A DNA stretch of 64,000 nucleotides. Origin: Eubacteriales bacterium (GTDB taxonomy: Bacteria; Bacillota; Clostridia; Lachnospirales; Lachnospiraceae). The translations under genes and the position numbers were made by a program. Shown here in pieces: positions 16,518 through 24,585 of the stretch. Under the pieces are notes generated by a model that had not been told where the DNA came from, searched no databases, and saw nothing but the letters and a program-made list of their open reading frames with translations. The first letter of the stretch is position 1. The number at the start of each line of letters is the position of its first letter. The stretch lies in the NCBI GenBank assembly GCA_030524455.1, contig JAUNGT010000005.1:1-64000 (forward strand), given 5' to 3'.

Positions 16518-16657
16518 TATCGAAGGGCGAGAACGAAACAAGCTCTTCGATAGCTTAACACTTAGGTGTTGAGCGTACCCCCTCTTTTTTATATACTATA
16601 CCCCCCTTTAGAGCCCTTCTGCCACCCTCCCCCCTTCAGGCAGAAGGGCACTTTTTT
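16518..16657 (+). ncRNA. Candidate small structured RNA
   Basis: Downstream of the orphan promoter: an 8-bp stem TATCGAAG/CTTCGATA (16518-16525 with 16545-16552), loop rich in purines; a second 8-bp stem (16554-16561 with 16566-16573, tetraloop TTAG); a C-run and T6 at 16585-16590; then a strong terminator at 16613-16657. There is no start codon with a ribosome site. I do not match it to a known RNA class. It could be a stand-alone small RNA of about 75 or 140 bases, or an attenuated leader of the membrane protein gene at 16784. Confidence 0.45.
16613..16657 (+). terminator. Intrinsic terminator after the candidate RNA
   Basis: Perfect 11-bp stem GCCCTTCTGCC (16613-16623) with its complement (16639-16649), 15-base pyrimidine loop, then AC and six T (16652-16657). 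Confidence 0.9.
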
Positions 16658-16663
16658 GTTCCC

Positions 16664-16678
16664 GGTCACGGAGTGACC
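16664..16678. repeat. GGTCACGGAGTGACC palindrome, dispersed motif
   Basis: A 6-bp inverted repeat around GGA. Thirteen of its bases recur as the complement at 34170-34182, also behind a terminator. It may be the core of a short dispersed repeat. Confidence 0.45.
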
Positions 16679-16783
16679 ATGAACGGGAGCAGGCAATCGA
16701 TTCGCCGGATTTTTCCGTGGAATTCTGTGGGATGGTGTGATAAAATGAATCACATGATGTAAGACGACAGGAGGAGACGGAGG

Positions 16784-17236
16784 ATGAAGGAGACAGGACA
16801 GCCAAAAGGGGAAGGGATGTCAGGGCTTCGGAAGGCCTGGCATTTTATGAGGCCAACGGTGATCGCAGTGACGATCGTGCTGTTGGCCTTTTTTGCCATG
16901 CAGGGGATCCCGCTGGCACAGACGCTGGACCGGCGGACGGATCTGGTGTCCGTGACCGTGACGCAGAACGGAGCGGAGCAGACCTTTACGGACCAGGAGC
17001 GCATTGTGCAGGCGGCGGAGGTGGCCGGGATGCTGGCGCGGCGCTTTCCCACGGAGGAGAAGGGGGAGCCCGACACCTGCTATGTGTTTACGTTTCGGAA
17101 CGGAAGCACGCTGACTGTGGGGGTGCGGGACAACGATATCCTTTATAATGGAAAGTGGTATACCGGGGCGGCCTCCACGCCGGAGCTGTTCCGGAACGTG
17201 ACCGGAAGCCGCTTTTTTGTGAGGGAAGTAAAATGA
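16784..17236 (+). CDS. Membrane-anchored protein of unknown function
   Basis: 150 residues: a short charged N-terminus, one membrane helix (about residues 24-44, VIAVTIVLLAFFAMQG), then an outward domain of about 100 residues with beta-strand character (LVSVTVTQNGAEQTFTD, YVFTFRNGSTLTVGVRDND, YNGKWYTG). Such strand-rich domains are common in small secreted Lachnospiraceae proteins; I cannot name the family. Its last four bases overlap the start of the EamA exporter, so the two are translated together. Confidence 0.6.
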   Translation: MKETGQPKGEGMSGLRKAWHFMRPTVIAVTIVLLAFFAMQGIPLAQTLDRRTDLVSVTVTQNGAEQTFTDQERIVQAAEVAGMLARRFPTEEKGEPDTCYVFTFRNGSTLTVGVRDNDILYNGKWYTGAASTPELFRNVTGSRFFVREVK

Positions 17237-18207
17237 CGGGAAAAACGCTTCAGAAGCCGTGGGTTGTCTGTCTGCTGGCGGTATTTTGCTGCGCTCTGTG
17301 GGGGAGCGCCTTCTCCTTTGTAAAGATCGGCTACAGCCTGTACCGGATTCCGGAGGATGCGCCGGGCTCTCAGATTTTGTTCGCCGGGATGCGTTTTTTG
17401 CTGGCGGGGCTTTTGGTGGTGCTGTTCGGGAGCCTTCTGCAGAAAAAATGGCTGCGCCCGCGCAGGCAGGCTTGGGGCAGGGTGTTTAAGCTGGCCCTTT
17501 TGCAGACGGTGCTGCAGTATTTCTTCTTTTATATCGGGCTGGCCCACACCAGCGGCGTCAAGGGCTCCATCATCGTGGGCACAAACAGCCTGCTTTCCAT
17601 CCTGGCGGCGACGCTTTTGTTCCGGCAGGAGAAGCTTTCCGGACGAAAGCTTCTGGGCTGCCTGGTGGGACTTGCCGGTGTGACGCTGGCGAATGTGAGC
17701 GGGGGGATCGGGCTGGATATGGCCTGGAACGGGGAGGGCTTTGTGCTCTTGTCGGTGGTTTCCTATGCCCTGTCCTCGGTGCTGATCAAAATTTATTCGG
17801 CCACGGAGGATCCGGTGACGCTGAGCGGCTGGCAGTTTATGGCGGGCGGCCTGCTTTTGATGGCGCTGGGCGGCCTTATGGGCGGAAGAGTAAGCCTGGC
17901 GGAGACCGGCGGTATGGGACAGCTGCCGGAAGCGGTGGGCGTGCTTTTGTATCTGGCCTTTTTGTCGGCGGCGGCCTATACCCTGTGGGGGATTTTGCTG
18001 AAATATAATCCGGTATCGCGGGTGGCGATCTATGGCTTTTCCAATCCGGTGATCGGCGTGTTCTTGTCGGCCCTTCTTCTGGGGGAGGCCGGACAGGCCT
18101 TTACCCTGAAAAATCTGGCCGCCCTGGGGCTGGTGTGCGCCGGGATTCTGATCGTCAATGTGACGGGACACAAAAGACAGACGGAGCAGCGGAGGGAGAC
18201 AGCATGA
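17233..18207 (+). CDS. DMT-superfamily exporter, two EamA domains
   Basis: 324 residues with ten likely helices arranged as two EamA repeats. The first begins VFCCALWGSAFSFVKIGY and ends near GVTLANVSGG; the second includes LLSVVSYALSSVLIKIY and closes with FSNPVIGVFLSALLLGE and LAALGLVCAGILIV. This is the usual signature of drug/metabolite transporters that export amino acids or other small metabolites. The substrate is unknown. ATG 17233 overlaps the previous stop (ATGA), and the glycosyltransferase gene overlaps its end by 4 bases, giving a tight four-gene run up to 20023. Confidence 0.88.
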   Translation: MTGKTLQKPWVVCLLAVFCCALWGSAFSFVKIGYSLYRIPEDAPGSQILFAGMRFLLAGLLVVLFGSLLQKKWLRPRRQAWGRVFKLALLQTVLQYFFFYIGLAHTSGVKGSIIVGTNSLLSILAATLLFRQEKLSGRKLLGCLVGLAGVTLANVSGGIGLDMAWNGEGFVLLSVVSYALSSVLIKIYSATEDPVTLSGWQFMAGGLLLMALGGLMGGRVSLAETGGMGQLPEAVGVLLYLAFLSAAAYTLWGILLKYNPVSRVAIYGFSNPVIGVFLSALLLGEAGQAFTLKNLAALGLVCAGILIVNVTGHKRQTEQRRETA

Positions 18208-19340
18208 GGATTTTGTTGGTAATCGATCAGTTTGACGAGGGGAATAACGGCACGACCATCAGCGCCCAACGGTTTGCGGAGGCGCTGCAGCAGGAGGGCA
18301 ACGAGGTGCGCGTGGCCGCGGCGGGAAAGCCGGCGGCGGGCAAATATCCGATGCCCCGGATCCGGCTTTTGCCGGTGGCGGATTCCATTGTAAAAAGCCA
18401 GGGGATGGTGTTTGCAAGGCCCGATACGGCGACGCTGCAGCAGGCGATCCGGTGGGCCGACGTGGTGCATTTTATGATGCCGTTTGCCCTGTCCCGCGTG
18501 GGCCTTCGCATGGCGAAGGAGATGGGAAAGCCGGTGACGGCGGCCTTCCATGTACAGCCGGAAAACATCACCTCCACCCTTCATCTGGGGAAAAACAGGA
18601 TGGTGAACGAACTGCTCTACGACTGGTTTCGGGACGATTTTTACAATCAGTTTACCCATATTCACTGTCCCAGCGAGTTTATCGCGGGGCAGCTGCGCGC
18701 CCACGGCTATCGGGCAAAGCTCCATGTGATCTCCAACGGGGTGTCGGAACAGTTTCATCCCCGGCGGATGGAGAAGGAGCCGGAGCTTGCCCACAAATTT
18801 GTGATTCTTTCGGTGGGAAGATATTCGCAGGAAAAGCGGCAGGACGTTCTGATCAGGGCGGTGAAAAAATCCGTCCATTCCGCGAAGATTCAGCTGATCC
18901 TGGCAGGGCAGGGGCCCAGGGAGCGGGCGCTGCGCCGGATGGGGAGGGGGCTGAACAATCCGCCGGTGATGGGATTTTTTGAGACGGACAGGCTCTGCGA
19001 GCTGATGGCCATGTCGGACCTGTATGTGCATGCGGCGGATGTGGAGATCGAGGCGATCGCCTGTCTGGAGGCGGTGGCCTCCGGCCTGGTTCCGGTGATC
19101 GCAAATTCGCCGCTTTCGGCAACGCCCCAGTTTGCGCTGGACCAAAGAAGCCTGTTTCGGGCAGGGGATCCGGCGGATCTGGCGCGGCACATTGACTGGT
19201 GGTACGAGCACGCCACGATCCGGCATCAGATGGGACGGGTGTATGCGGAGAGCGCGGAGAAGTACCGTTTAAAAAACAGTATCCGGCTGGCGGAGCAGAT
19301 GTTTGCGGAAGCCATTGCGGAAAACAGGAAGGCACAATGA
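18204..19340 (+). CDS. GT4-family glycosyltransferase
   Basis: 378 residues, GT-B fold. N-terminal LLVIDQFDEGNNGTTISAQR is the acceptor-side loop; the C-terminal donor domain shows LSVGRYSQEKRQDVLIRA, LILAGQGPRERAL and the E-x7-E motif in EIEAIACLEAVASGLVPVI. Related enzymes act on phosphatidylinositol or diacylglycerol. The next gene, overlapping by 4 bases, is a PlsC acyltransferase, which supports a role in making an acylated glycolipid; this is inference from context. No membrane segment; probably membrane-peripheral at the cytoplasmic face. Confidence 0.85.
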   Translation: MRILLVIDQFDEGNNGTTISAQRFAEALQQEGNEVRVAAAGKPAAGKYPMPRIRLLPVADSIVKSQGMVFARPDTATLQQAIRWADVVHFMMPFALSRVGLRMAKEMGKPVTAAFHVQPENITSTLHLGKNRMVNELLYDWFRDDFYNQFTHIHCPSEFIAGQLRAHGYRAKLHVISNGVSEQFHPRRMEKEPELAHKFVILSVGRYSQEKRQDVLIRAVKKSVHSAKIQLILAGQGPRERALRRMGRGLNNPPVMGFFETDRLCELMAMSDLYVHAADVEIEAIACLEAVASGLVPVIANSPLSATPQFALDQRSLFRAGDPADLARHIDWWYEHATIRHQMGRVYAESAEKYRLKNSIRLAEQMFAEAIAENRKAQ

Positions 19341-20023
19341 GCGGGCAGACAGAGTTTTCGCCCGGAGGACTTCCCTACCGGCTGGTGCGCGGCGTGATTT
19401 TTTGTCTCTTTCCGCCCCTGTTTGGGCTGCTCTACGGCTGGCGGGTGCGGGGAGGGCTGGAAAAAAGTGCGGCGGCGGAGGGCTGCGTGACGGTCTGCAA
19501 TCATGCGCACACGCTGGACTGCGTGATGCTTGCCTGCGCTTTCCGGAAGCATGTCATGCAGTTTTTGACGTTGGAGGAAAACCTTCGGCTTCCGGTGGCC
19601 GGGCCGCTTGTGCGGCTGCTGGGCGGCATCGGCCTGCCGGAGGGGCTTTCCGGCTGGCGGCAGGTGTGCGGCCGGATCGAGAAGGCTTTTTCGGAGGGCG
19701 AGCTGGTGCAGATTTATCCGGAGGGCGAGCTGATCAGCGGCTGCCGGACGCTTCGGGCCTTCCGTCCGGGGGCCTTTACCTTCGCCGCGCGCTATCACAA
19801 GCCGGTGGTTCCCTGCGTGCTGCGCTTTTATCCCCGGTACGGCCTGCTGGGCCGGCGGCGCAGGGACGGCAGGGAGCTGGTGATCCTGCCGCCGGTGTTT
19901 CCGGCGGAAAAGGAGACGGGCCGCCGGGCGGCCCGGACGCTGGAGGAGCGGGTAAGAGCAGCGATGGAGCAGGCGCTCCGGGAGCCCTGGGAAGCGTTGG
20001 AGACGCAAAGAGAGGTCTTATGA
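19337..20023 (+). CDS. PlsC-like lysophospholipid acyltransferase
   Basis: 228 residues. An N-terminal hydrophobic segment (LVRGVIFCLFPPLFGLLYGW) anchors it to the membrane. The NHAHTLD box is the HxxxxD catalytic motif of PlsC enzymes, and YPEGE the substrate-phosphate binding motif (usually FPEGTRS). It should acylate a lysophosphatidate or a related glycolipid. The missing TRS after PEG departs from the standard motif, so the acceptor may not be lysophosphatidate. It overlaps the glycosyltransferase gene by 4 bases. Confidence 0.8.
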   Translation: MSGQTEFSPGGLPYRLVRGVIFCLFPPLFGLLYGWRVRGGLEKSAAAEGCVTVCNHAHTLDCVMLACAFRKHVMQFLTLEENLRLPVAGPLVRLLGGIGLPEGLSGWRQVCGRIEKAFSEGELVQIYPEGELISGCRTLRAFRPGAFTFAARYHKPVVPCVLRFYPRYGLLGRRRRDGRELVILPPVFPAEKETGRRAARTLEERVRAAMEQALREPWEALETQREVL

Positions 20024-20076
20024 AAAGAAGAAAAGAAATATAATCAAAAAAGGCTCAGGGGAAGGGAGGAAGTCCT

Positions 20077-21012
20077 TTGTATTATCTGATCGAAAACGGG
20101 GAAGTGGTGGAAACGGACCGGGCCAGGATGCTGGACGACTGTCCGGGCTTTGGCTATCTGACGCTGCAGGAGCTGCAGAAATATTACCGGGAGCTGGGGC
20201 TGCCGGAGGGGACGGTGCGGGAGTGCACGGGGATTCAGACCCGGCTGCGCACCAGCGTCGATACCTACGACGACGTGAGCTTCGGGATTATCAATATGCT
20301 GGATCTGAAGGATGTGCTGGGAGCCAGGGACCGGATCGGCATTTACATCAAGCGAAATCTGTTTTTGCTGGTCAAAATCGTGGATGAGGACGACAGCGTG
20401 GCCGCCCTCTTCCGGCGGGCGGTGGAGCGTTATGAGAAGAACGCCACGCTGGAAAAAATCGTCTATGCGGTGATGGAGCTTCTGATGCAGGGCAGTGTGG
20501 AGGCCCTGGGACGCATCGAGGAGCGGACGATCCGGCTGGAGGAGCAGCTTGTGGAGGGGGATATCGTGCCCCAGATCAACCGGGAAATTTTTCAGATGCG
20601 CAATGAGCTGACAATCCAGAAGCACTATTACGAGCAGCTGATCGACATCGGCGAACAGCTGCAGCAAAACGCCAACAATGTGTTTGAAAATTCGGACCTG
20701 CGCTATCTGAAGATTTTTGCGGACAAGGCGAGACGCCTGAGCGACAACACCCAGCTGCTCAACGAAAATCTGGTGCACCTGCGGGAGGCGCTCAACGCGG
20801 CGCTGGATTACAGCCTGAACAAAACGATGAAGCTGTTTACGGTAGTGACCACCATCTTTTTGCCGCTGACGCTGATCGTGGGCTGGTATGGGATGAACTT
20901 TAAGAACATGCCGGAGCTGTCCTGGAAATTCGGCTACGCGGGCGTCTGTATTTTGAGCGTGCTGGTGGTGGCCGGCTGCATCGTCTATTTTAAAAAGAAA
21001 AAATTTATGTGA
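20077..21012 (+). CDS. CorA-family divalent metal ion transporter
   Basis: 311 residues, TTG start with AGGGAGGA 6 bases upstream (20063-20070). The long cytoplasmic N-terminal domain (to about residue 245) is followed by two membrane helices: VTTIFLPLTLIVGWYGMNF, carrying the GMN pore signature, and YAGVCILSVLVVAGCIVYF. The tail KKKKFM is basic, as usual. It should form a pentameric channel for Mg2+ or another divalent metal. It starts 53 bases after the acyltransferase and 10 before the next gene. Confidence 0.9.
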   Translation: MYYLIENGEVVETDRARMLDDCPGFGYLTLQELQKYYRELGLPEGTVRECTGIQTRLRTSVDTYDDVSFGIINMLDLKDVLGARDRIGIYIKRNLFLLVKIVDEDDSVAALFRRAVERYEKNATLEKIVYAVMELLMQGSVEALGRIEERTIRLEEQLVEGDIVPQINREIFQMRNELTIQKHYYEQLIDIGEQLQQNANNVFENSDLRYLKIFADKARRLSDNTQLLNENLVHLREALNAALDYSLNKTMKLFTVVTTIFLPLTLIVGWYGMNFKNMPELSWKFGYAGVCILSVLVVAGCIVYFKKKKFM

Positions 21013-21022
21013 GGGAAAAGCG

Positions 21023-21805
21023 ATGGAAATTACCTGGCTCGGAACGGCGGCGGTGCGGATTGGGACGCAGGGGGAGCAGATCCTGTTCGATCCCTTTGTA
21101 CAGCTGATCGGCGGGGAAAATCCCAACTGCATCGACGATTTTTTGCGGGACACGACGGTGTGCGTCACCCACGGACATCTGGATCACCTGATGGAGGTGC
21201 CGGTCTTTCTGGACGGGGAGACGGAGGCGGAAGCCACGGTTTACTGCGGGGAAGCGTCGGTGCGCACGCTGGAGAAAATGGTGGAAGATACCGGCAATGT
21301 GGTATGTGTGAGGCCCGGGGATGAGATCCGTCTGGGCAGCGTCCGCATCCGGGTATGGGAGGGCCGCCACGCCAGGCCGGGCGCGGCAGCGGTTCTGAGG
21401 AAGCTGTTTTCGCTGCGGCTGTTTCGGTATTTCCGAAATGCCCTCGCGCTGGCATATTTAAATCCCAAATTCCCGGAGCGGGGACAGACGCTGATTTATG
21501 AGCTTGTCTCCGAGGGAAAGCGGGTCGTTTTGCTGGGGAGCCTGGGACTTGCGGAAAACATCGTCTACCCGGATGGGGCCGATCTTTTGATTCTGCCCTA
21601 CCAGGGCAGCGCCCGCCTGGAGCAGACGGCGCTGTCCGTGGTGCGCAGGCTGCGCCCGAAGCGGATTATGCTGGATCATTTTGACGACGCGTTCCCGCCC
21701 GTCTCCTCCCGTGTGGACACCCGGGGCTTTAAACGGTTGATGGACCGGGAGTTCCCGGACATTCCGGTGGTGAAGCCGACGGCGGGAAAGACGATTACGA
21801 TTTAA
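21023..21805 (+). CDS. Metallo-beta-lactamase-fold hydrolase
   Basis: 260 residues. The zinc motif THGHLDHL is intact (H50, H52, D54, H55); later ligands are probably the His of WEGRHARPG and the C-terminal LDHFDD. The layout resembles the UlaG-like branch of the fold. An insertion rich in Arg, Leu and Phe (about residues 120-150) separates the halves. Substrate unknown. It starts 10 bases after corA-like and shares its direction. Confidence 0.8.
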   Translation: MEITWLGTAAVRIGTQGEQILFDPFVQLIGGENPNCIDDFLRDTTVCVTHGHLDHLMEVPVFLDGETEAEATVYCGEASVRTLEKMVEDTGNVVCVRPGDEIRLGSVRIRVWEGRHARPGAAAVLRKLFSLRLFRYFRNALALAYLNPKFPERGQTLIYELVSEGKRVVLLGSLGLAENIVYPDGADLLILPYQGSARLEQTALSVVRRLRPKRIMLDHFDDAFPPVSSRVDTRGFKRLMDREFPDIPVVKPTAGKTITI

Positions 21806-21837
21806 ATGATGATTTAAGGGAAAGGCGATGAATTACG

Positions 21838-22305
21838 ATGGAAATCAGACGCGCAAGGCCGGAGGATCTGGCAGGGATTGACGAGCTGTTAAGCCAGGTG
21901 CTGGCGGTGCACCATGAGGGCAGGCCCGATTTGTTTAAGCCGGACGCCCGCAAATATACGGATGAGGAGCTTTTGGAGATTCTGCAGGATGAGAGCCGGC
22001 CGGTCTTTGTGGCCGACGACGGAGGGCAGGTGGCGGGCTATGCCTTCTGCATGTTTCAGCAGTACCGCGGACATAATATCATGACGGATATCCGCACGCT
22101 CTACATCGACGATCTGTGCGTGGACCAAAGACGCCGCAAGCAGCACATCGGCAGGCAGCTCTACGATTATGTGGTGGATTTTGCGCGCCGGTCGGGCTGC
22201 TACAACGTCACCTTAAACGTCTGGGCCTGCAACGAGAGCGCGCGGCGCTTTTATGAGAGCTGCGGGCTTGTGCCGCAGAAGATCGGGATGGAAAGGCTCC
22301 TGTAG
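21838..22305 (+). CDS. GNAT-family N-acetyltransferase
   Basis: 155 residues, a compact GNAT: IRRARPEDLAGIDELL at the N-terminus, IDDLCVDQRRRKQHIGRQLYDY as motif A with the acetyl-CoA loop RRKxHIG, and NVWACNESARRFYESCGLVPQ as motif B. The pattern is close to RimI/ribosomal acetyltransferases but the acceptor cannot be named. The ATG at 21828 is out of frame and not used. Confidence 0.85.
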   Translation: MEIRRARPEDLAGIDELLSQVLAVHHEGRPDLFKPDARKYTDEELLEILQDESRPVFVADDGGQVAGYAFCMFQQYRGHNIMTDIRTLYIDDLCVDQRRRKQHIGRQLYDYVVDFARRSGCYNVTLNVWACNESARRFYESCGLVPQKIGMERLL

Positions 22306-22308
22306 CGT

Positions 22309-22337
22309 TTGCGGTTTACCGTATGACGTGGTATACT
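22309..22337 (+). promoter_or_regulatory. Sigma-A promoter of the nucleotidyltransferase gene
   Basis: TTGCGG (22309-22314), 17 bases, TATACT (22332-22337), leaving a leader of about 120 bases before the ATG at 22466. Confidence 0.6.
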
Positions 22338-22465
22338 GGATACCAGCAGGAGGGCCGGGCGGCCGCTCCGAGTAAAAAGGAGAAGCCAATTAACATTTCG
22401 ACAGTTCTGCGCAACATGGGGGAATTGCGGATGGAAGGGCTTCTGGCTACAATAGGAGGGAACAA

Positions 22466-23383
22466 ATGGATAAACCGACATTAGTGATTTTGGCAGCGGG
22501 CATGGGGAGCCGCTACGGAGGCTTAAAGCAGATCGATCCTGTGGATGACAAGGGCCATAAGATTATCGATTTCTCCATCTACGACGCGGTCAGAGCGGGC
22601 TTTGGCAAGGTGGTTTTCATTATCAAGAAGGAGCATGAAAAGGATTTTCGGGAGTGCATAGGAAACGCAGTGAGTAAACATATTGCAGTGGACTATGTGT
22701 TTCAGGAGCTGGACCGGGTGCCGGAGGGCTTCCGGATTCCCGAGGGGCGGGTAAAGCCCTGGGGCACCGCTCATGCGATTCTTTGCTGCAAGGACGTGGT
22801 GAAGGAGCCCTTCGCCGTGATCAATGCGGACGATTACTACGGGAGAAGCGCCTTCGAGGAGCTTTACCGTTTCCTGACCACGCAGCATGATGATGAGAAA
22901 TACCGCTATGCCATGGTGGGCTATCAGCTCGGCAATACGCTGACGGACAACGGTTCCGTGGCGAGAGGCGTCTGCGTGACGGATGCGGACGGCTATCTGG
23001 TACAGATTGCGGAGCGCACCAGGATCATTAAAAAGGACGGCGCGGCGGCGTACACGGAGGACGACGGGGCGACCTGGATCCCTCTGGCGCTGGACACTCC
23101 CGTTTCCATGAATATGTGGGCGTTCTCGCCCAGCATTATCGGGGAGCTGCAGACGGCCGTAGACCGCTTCTTTATGGAAGAGGTGGAGAAGAACCCGCTT
23201 AAGTCCGAGTGCTATTTGCCCATCGAGGTGGACAAGCTGCTCAAGGCCGGCAAGGCGACCGTGAAGGTGCTTCACTCTGCGGACAGGTGGTTCGGCGTCA
23301 CCTACAAGGAGGACAAGCCTTTTGTGACGGAATCCATCCGCAGGCTCAAGAGCGCCGGCGTTTATCCGGATGTTTTGTGGTAA
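22466..23383 (+). CDS. Sugar-1-phosphate nucleotidyltransferase
   Basis: 305 residues. The N-terminus ILAAGMGSRYGGLKQ is the GxGxRxGG..K nucleotide-binding loop of the family; the metal-binding Asp lies in VINADDYYGR. The rest includes PWGTAHAILCCKDVV, as in UTP:sugar-1-phosphate uridylyltransferases. It lies 56 bases before galE, so production of UDP-glucose for epimerisation is the obvious suggestion. It is not the classic GalU/GtaB form, so base and sugar specificity are open. AGGAGG precedes the start. Confidence 0.8.
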   Translation: MDKPTLVILAAGMGSRYGGLKQIDPVDDKGHKIIDFSIYDAVRAGFGKVVFIIKKEHEKDFRECIGNAVSKHIAVDYVFQELDRVPEGFRIPEGRVKPWGTAHAILCCKDVVKEPFAVINADDYYGRSAFEELYRFLTTQHDDEKYRYAMVGYQLGNTLTDNGSVARGVCVTDADGYLVQIAERTRIIKKDGAAAYTEDDGATWIPLALDTPVSMNMWAFSPSIIGELQTAVDRFFMEEVEKNPLKSECYLPIEVDKLLKAGKATVKVLHSADRWFGVTYKEDKPFVTESIRRLKSAGVYPDVLW

Positions 23384-23439
23384 ACCAAGTGTAGAACAGC
23401 CGCTTTTTGGAAAAAGGCGGGAAAGTGGAGGAAACGAAC

Positions 23440-24456
23440 ATGGCAATTTTAGTGACAGGCGGCGCAGGATTTATCGGAAGCCATACCGTGATCGAGCTGC
23501 AGAATGCCGGATATGATGTGGTTGTCGTGGACAATCTGGTAAATTCCAGCGAAAAGTCCCTGGAGCGGGTGGCGCAGATCACCGGAAAGAAGGTTCCTTT
23601 TTATAAGGTGGATATTCTGGACAGGGAAGGGCTGGAGCAGGTTTTTGCGAAGGAGAAGATCGATTCCTGCATCCATTTCGCCGGCTTAAAGGCCGTGGGA
23701 GAGTCCGTCGCAAAGCCCTGGGAATATTATGAGAACAATATCGCGGGCACGCTGACGCTGGTGGATGTGATGCGCAGACACGGCGTGAAGAATATCATTT
23801 TCTCCTCCTCGGCGACGGTGTACGGAGATCCGGCCATGATCCCGATCACGGAGGAGTGCCCCAAGGGACAGTGTACCAACCCCTACGGCTGGACCAAGTC
23901 CATGCTGGAGCAGATCCTGACGGATATCCAGAAGGCGGATCCGGAATGGAACGTGGTGCTGCTGCGCTACTTTAACCCCATCGGCGCGCACAAGAGCGGC
24001 CTGATCGGCGAGAATCCCAACGGCATCCCCAATAACCTGATGCCCTACATCACCCAGGTGGCGGTGGGCAAGCTCAAGGAGCTGGGCGTATTCGGCAACG
24101 ATTACGATACCCCCGACGGCACCGGCGTGCGGGATTACATCCATGTGGTGGATCTGGCGAAGGGCCATGTGAAGGCGCTCAAAAAGCTGGAGGACCATTC
24201 GGGCTTAAATATTTACAACCTGGGCACCGGCAAGGGCTACAGCGTTTTGGATATCGTGAAAAACTTCGAGGCGGCCACCGGCATCAAGATCCCTTATGTG
24301 ATCAAGCCCCGCCGTCCCGGCGATATCGCAACCTGCTACTCCGACGCAAGCAAGGCAGAGAAGGAGCTGGGCTGGAAGGCACAGTACGACATCAAGGATA
24401 TGTGCGAGGACTCCTGGAGATGGCAGTCCAACAACCCCAACGGCTACGGCGACTGA
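23440..24456 (+). CDS. galE: UDP-glucose 4-epimerase
   Basis: 338 residues, the standard length. [13 protein letters not shown] is the NAD-binding Rossmann loop; SSSATVYG gives the catalytic Ser/Thr and [12 protein letters not shown] the YxxxK pair. [18 protein letters not shown] and [14 protein letters not shown] are further GalE marks. It interconverts UDP-glucose and UDP-galactose. ATG 23440 has GGAGG 9 bases upstream; an in-frame ATG at 23407 has none. With the preceding nucleotidyltransferase it forms a short operon closed by a terminator at 24482. Confidence 0.95.
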   Translation: MAILVTGGAGFIGSHTVIELQNAGYDVVVVDNLVNSSEKSLERVAQITGKKVPFYKVDILDREGLEQVFAKEKIDSCIHFAGLKAVGESVAKPWEYYENNIAGTLTLVDVMRRHGVKNIIFSSSATVYGDPAMIPITEECPKGQCTNPYGWTKSMLEQILTDIQKADPEWNVVLLRYFNPIGAHKSGLIGENPNGIPNNLMPYITQVAVGKLKELGVFGNDYDTPDGTGVRDYIHVVDLAKGHVKALKKLEDHSGLNIYNLGTGKGYSVLDIVKNFEAATGIKIPYVIKPRRPGDIATCYSDASKAEKELGWKAQYDIKDMCEDSWRWQSNNPNGYGD

Positions 24457-24481
24457 GCGGCCGGGAAAAAGAGAGACAGGC

Positions 24482-24514
24482 AAAAGCGGAACACGAAAAA
24501 AGTGTTCCGCTTTT
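24482..24514 (+). terminator. Intrinsic terminator after galE
   Basis: 13-bp perfect stem AAAAGCGGAACAC (24482-24494) with its complement (24502-24514), 7-base loop, T4 at the end of the right arm. Confidence 0.85.
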
Positions 24515-24585
24515 GTTAATTTTGCTGACTTTATCCCGGAAAAATGATAGACTAAAGGAAAAACACGCGACAGGGAGAAGATCAG

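Noticed and set aside
16307..16558. An 83-codon Lys/Arg-rich open frame in the 16.3-16.6 kb spacer
   Set aside because: No ribosome site, low-complexity AT-rich sequence, and it contains a strong promoter and the first RNA stem.
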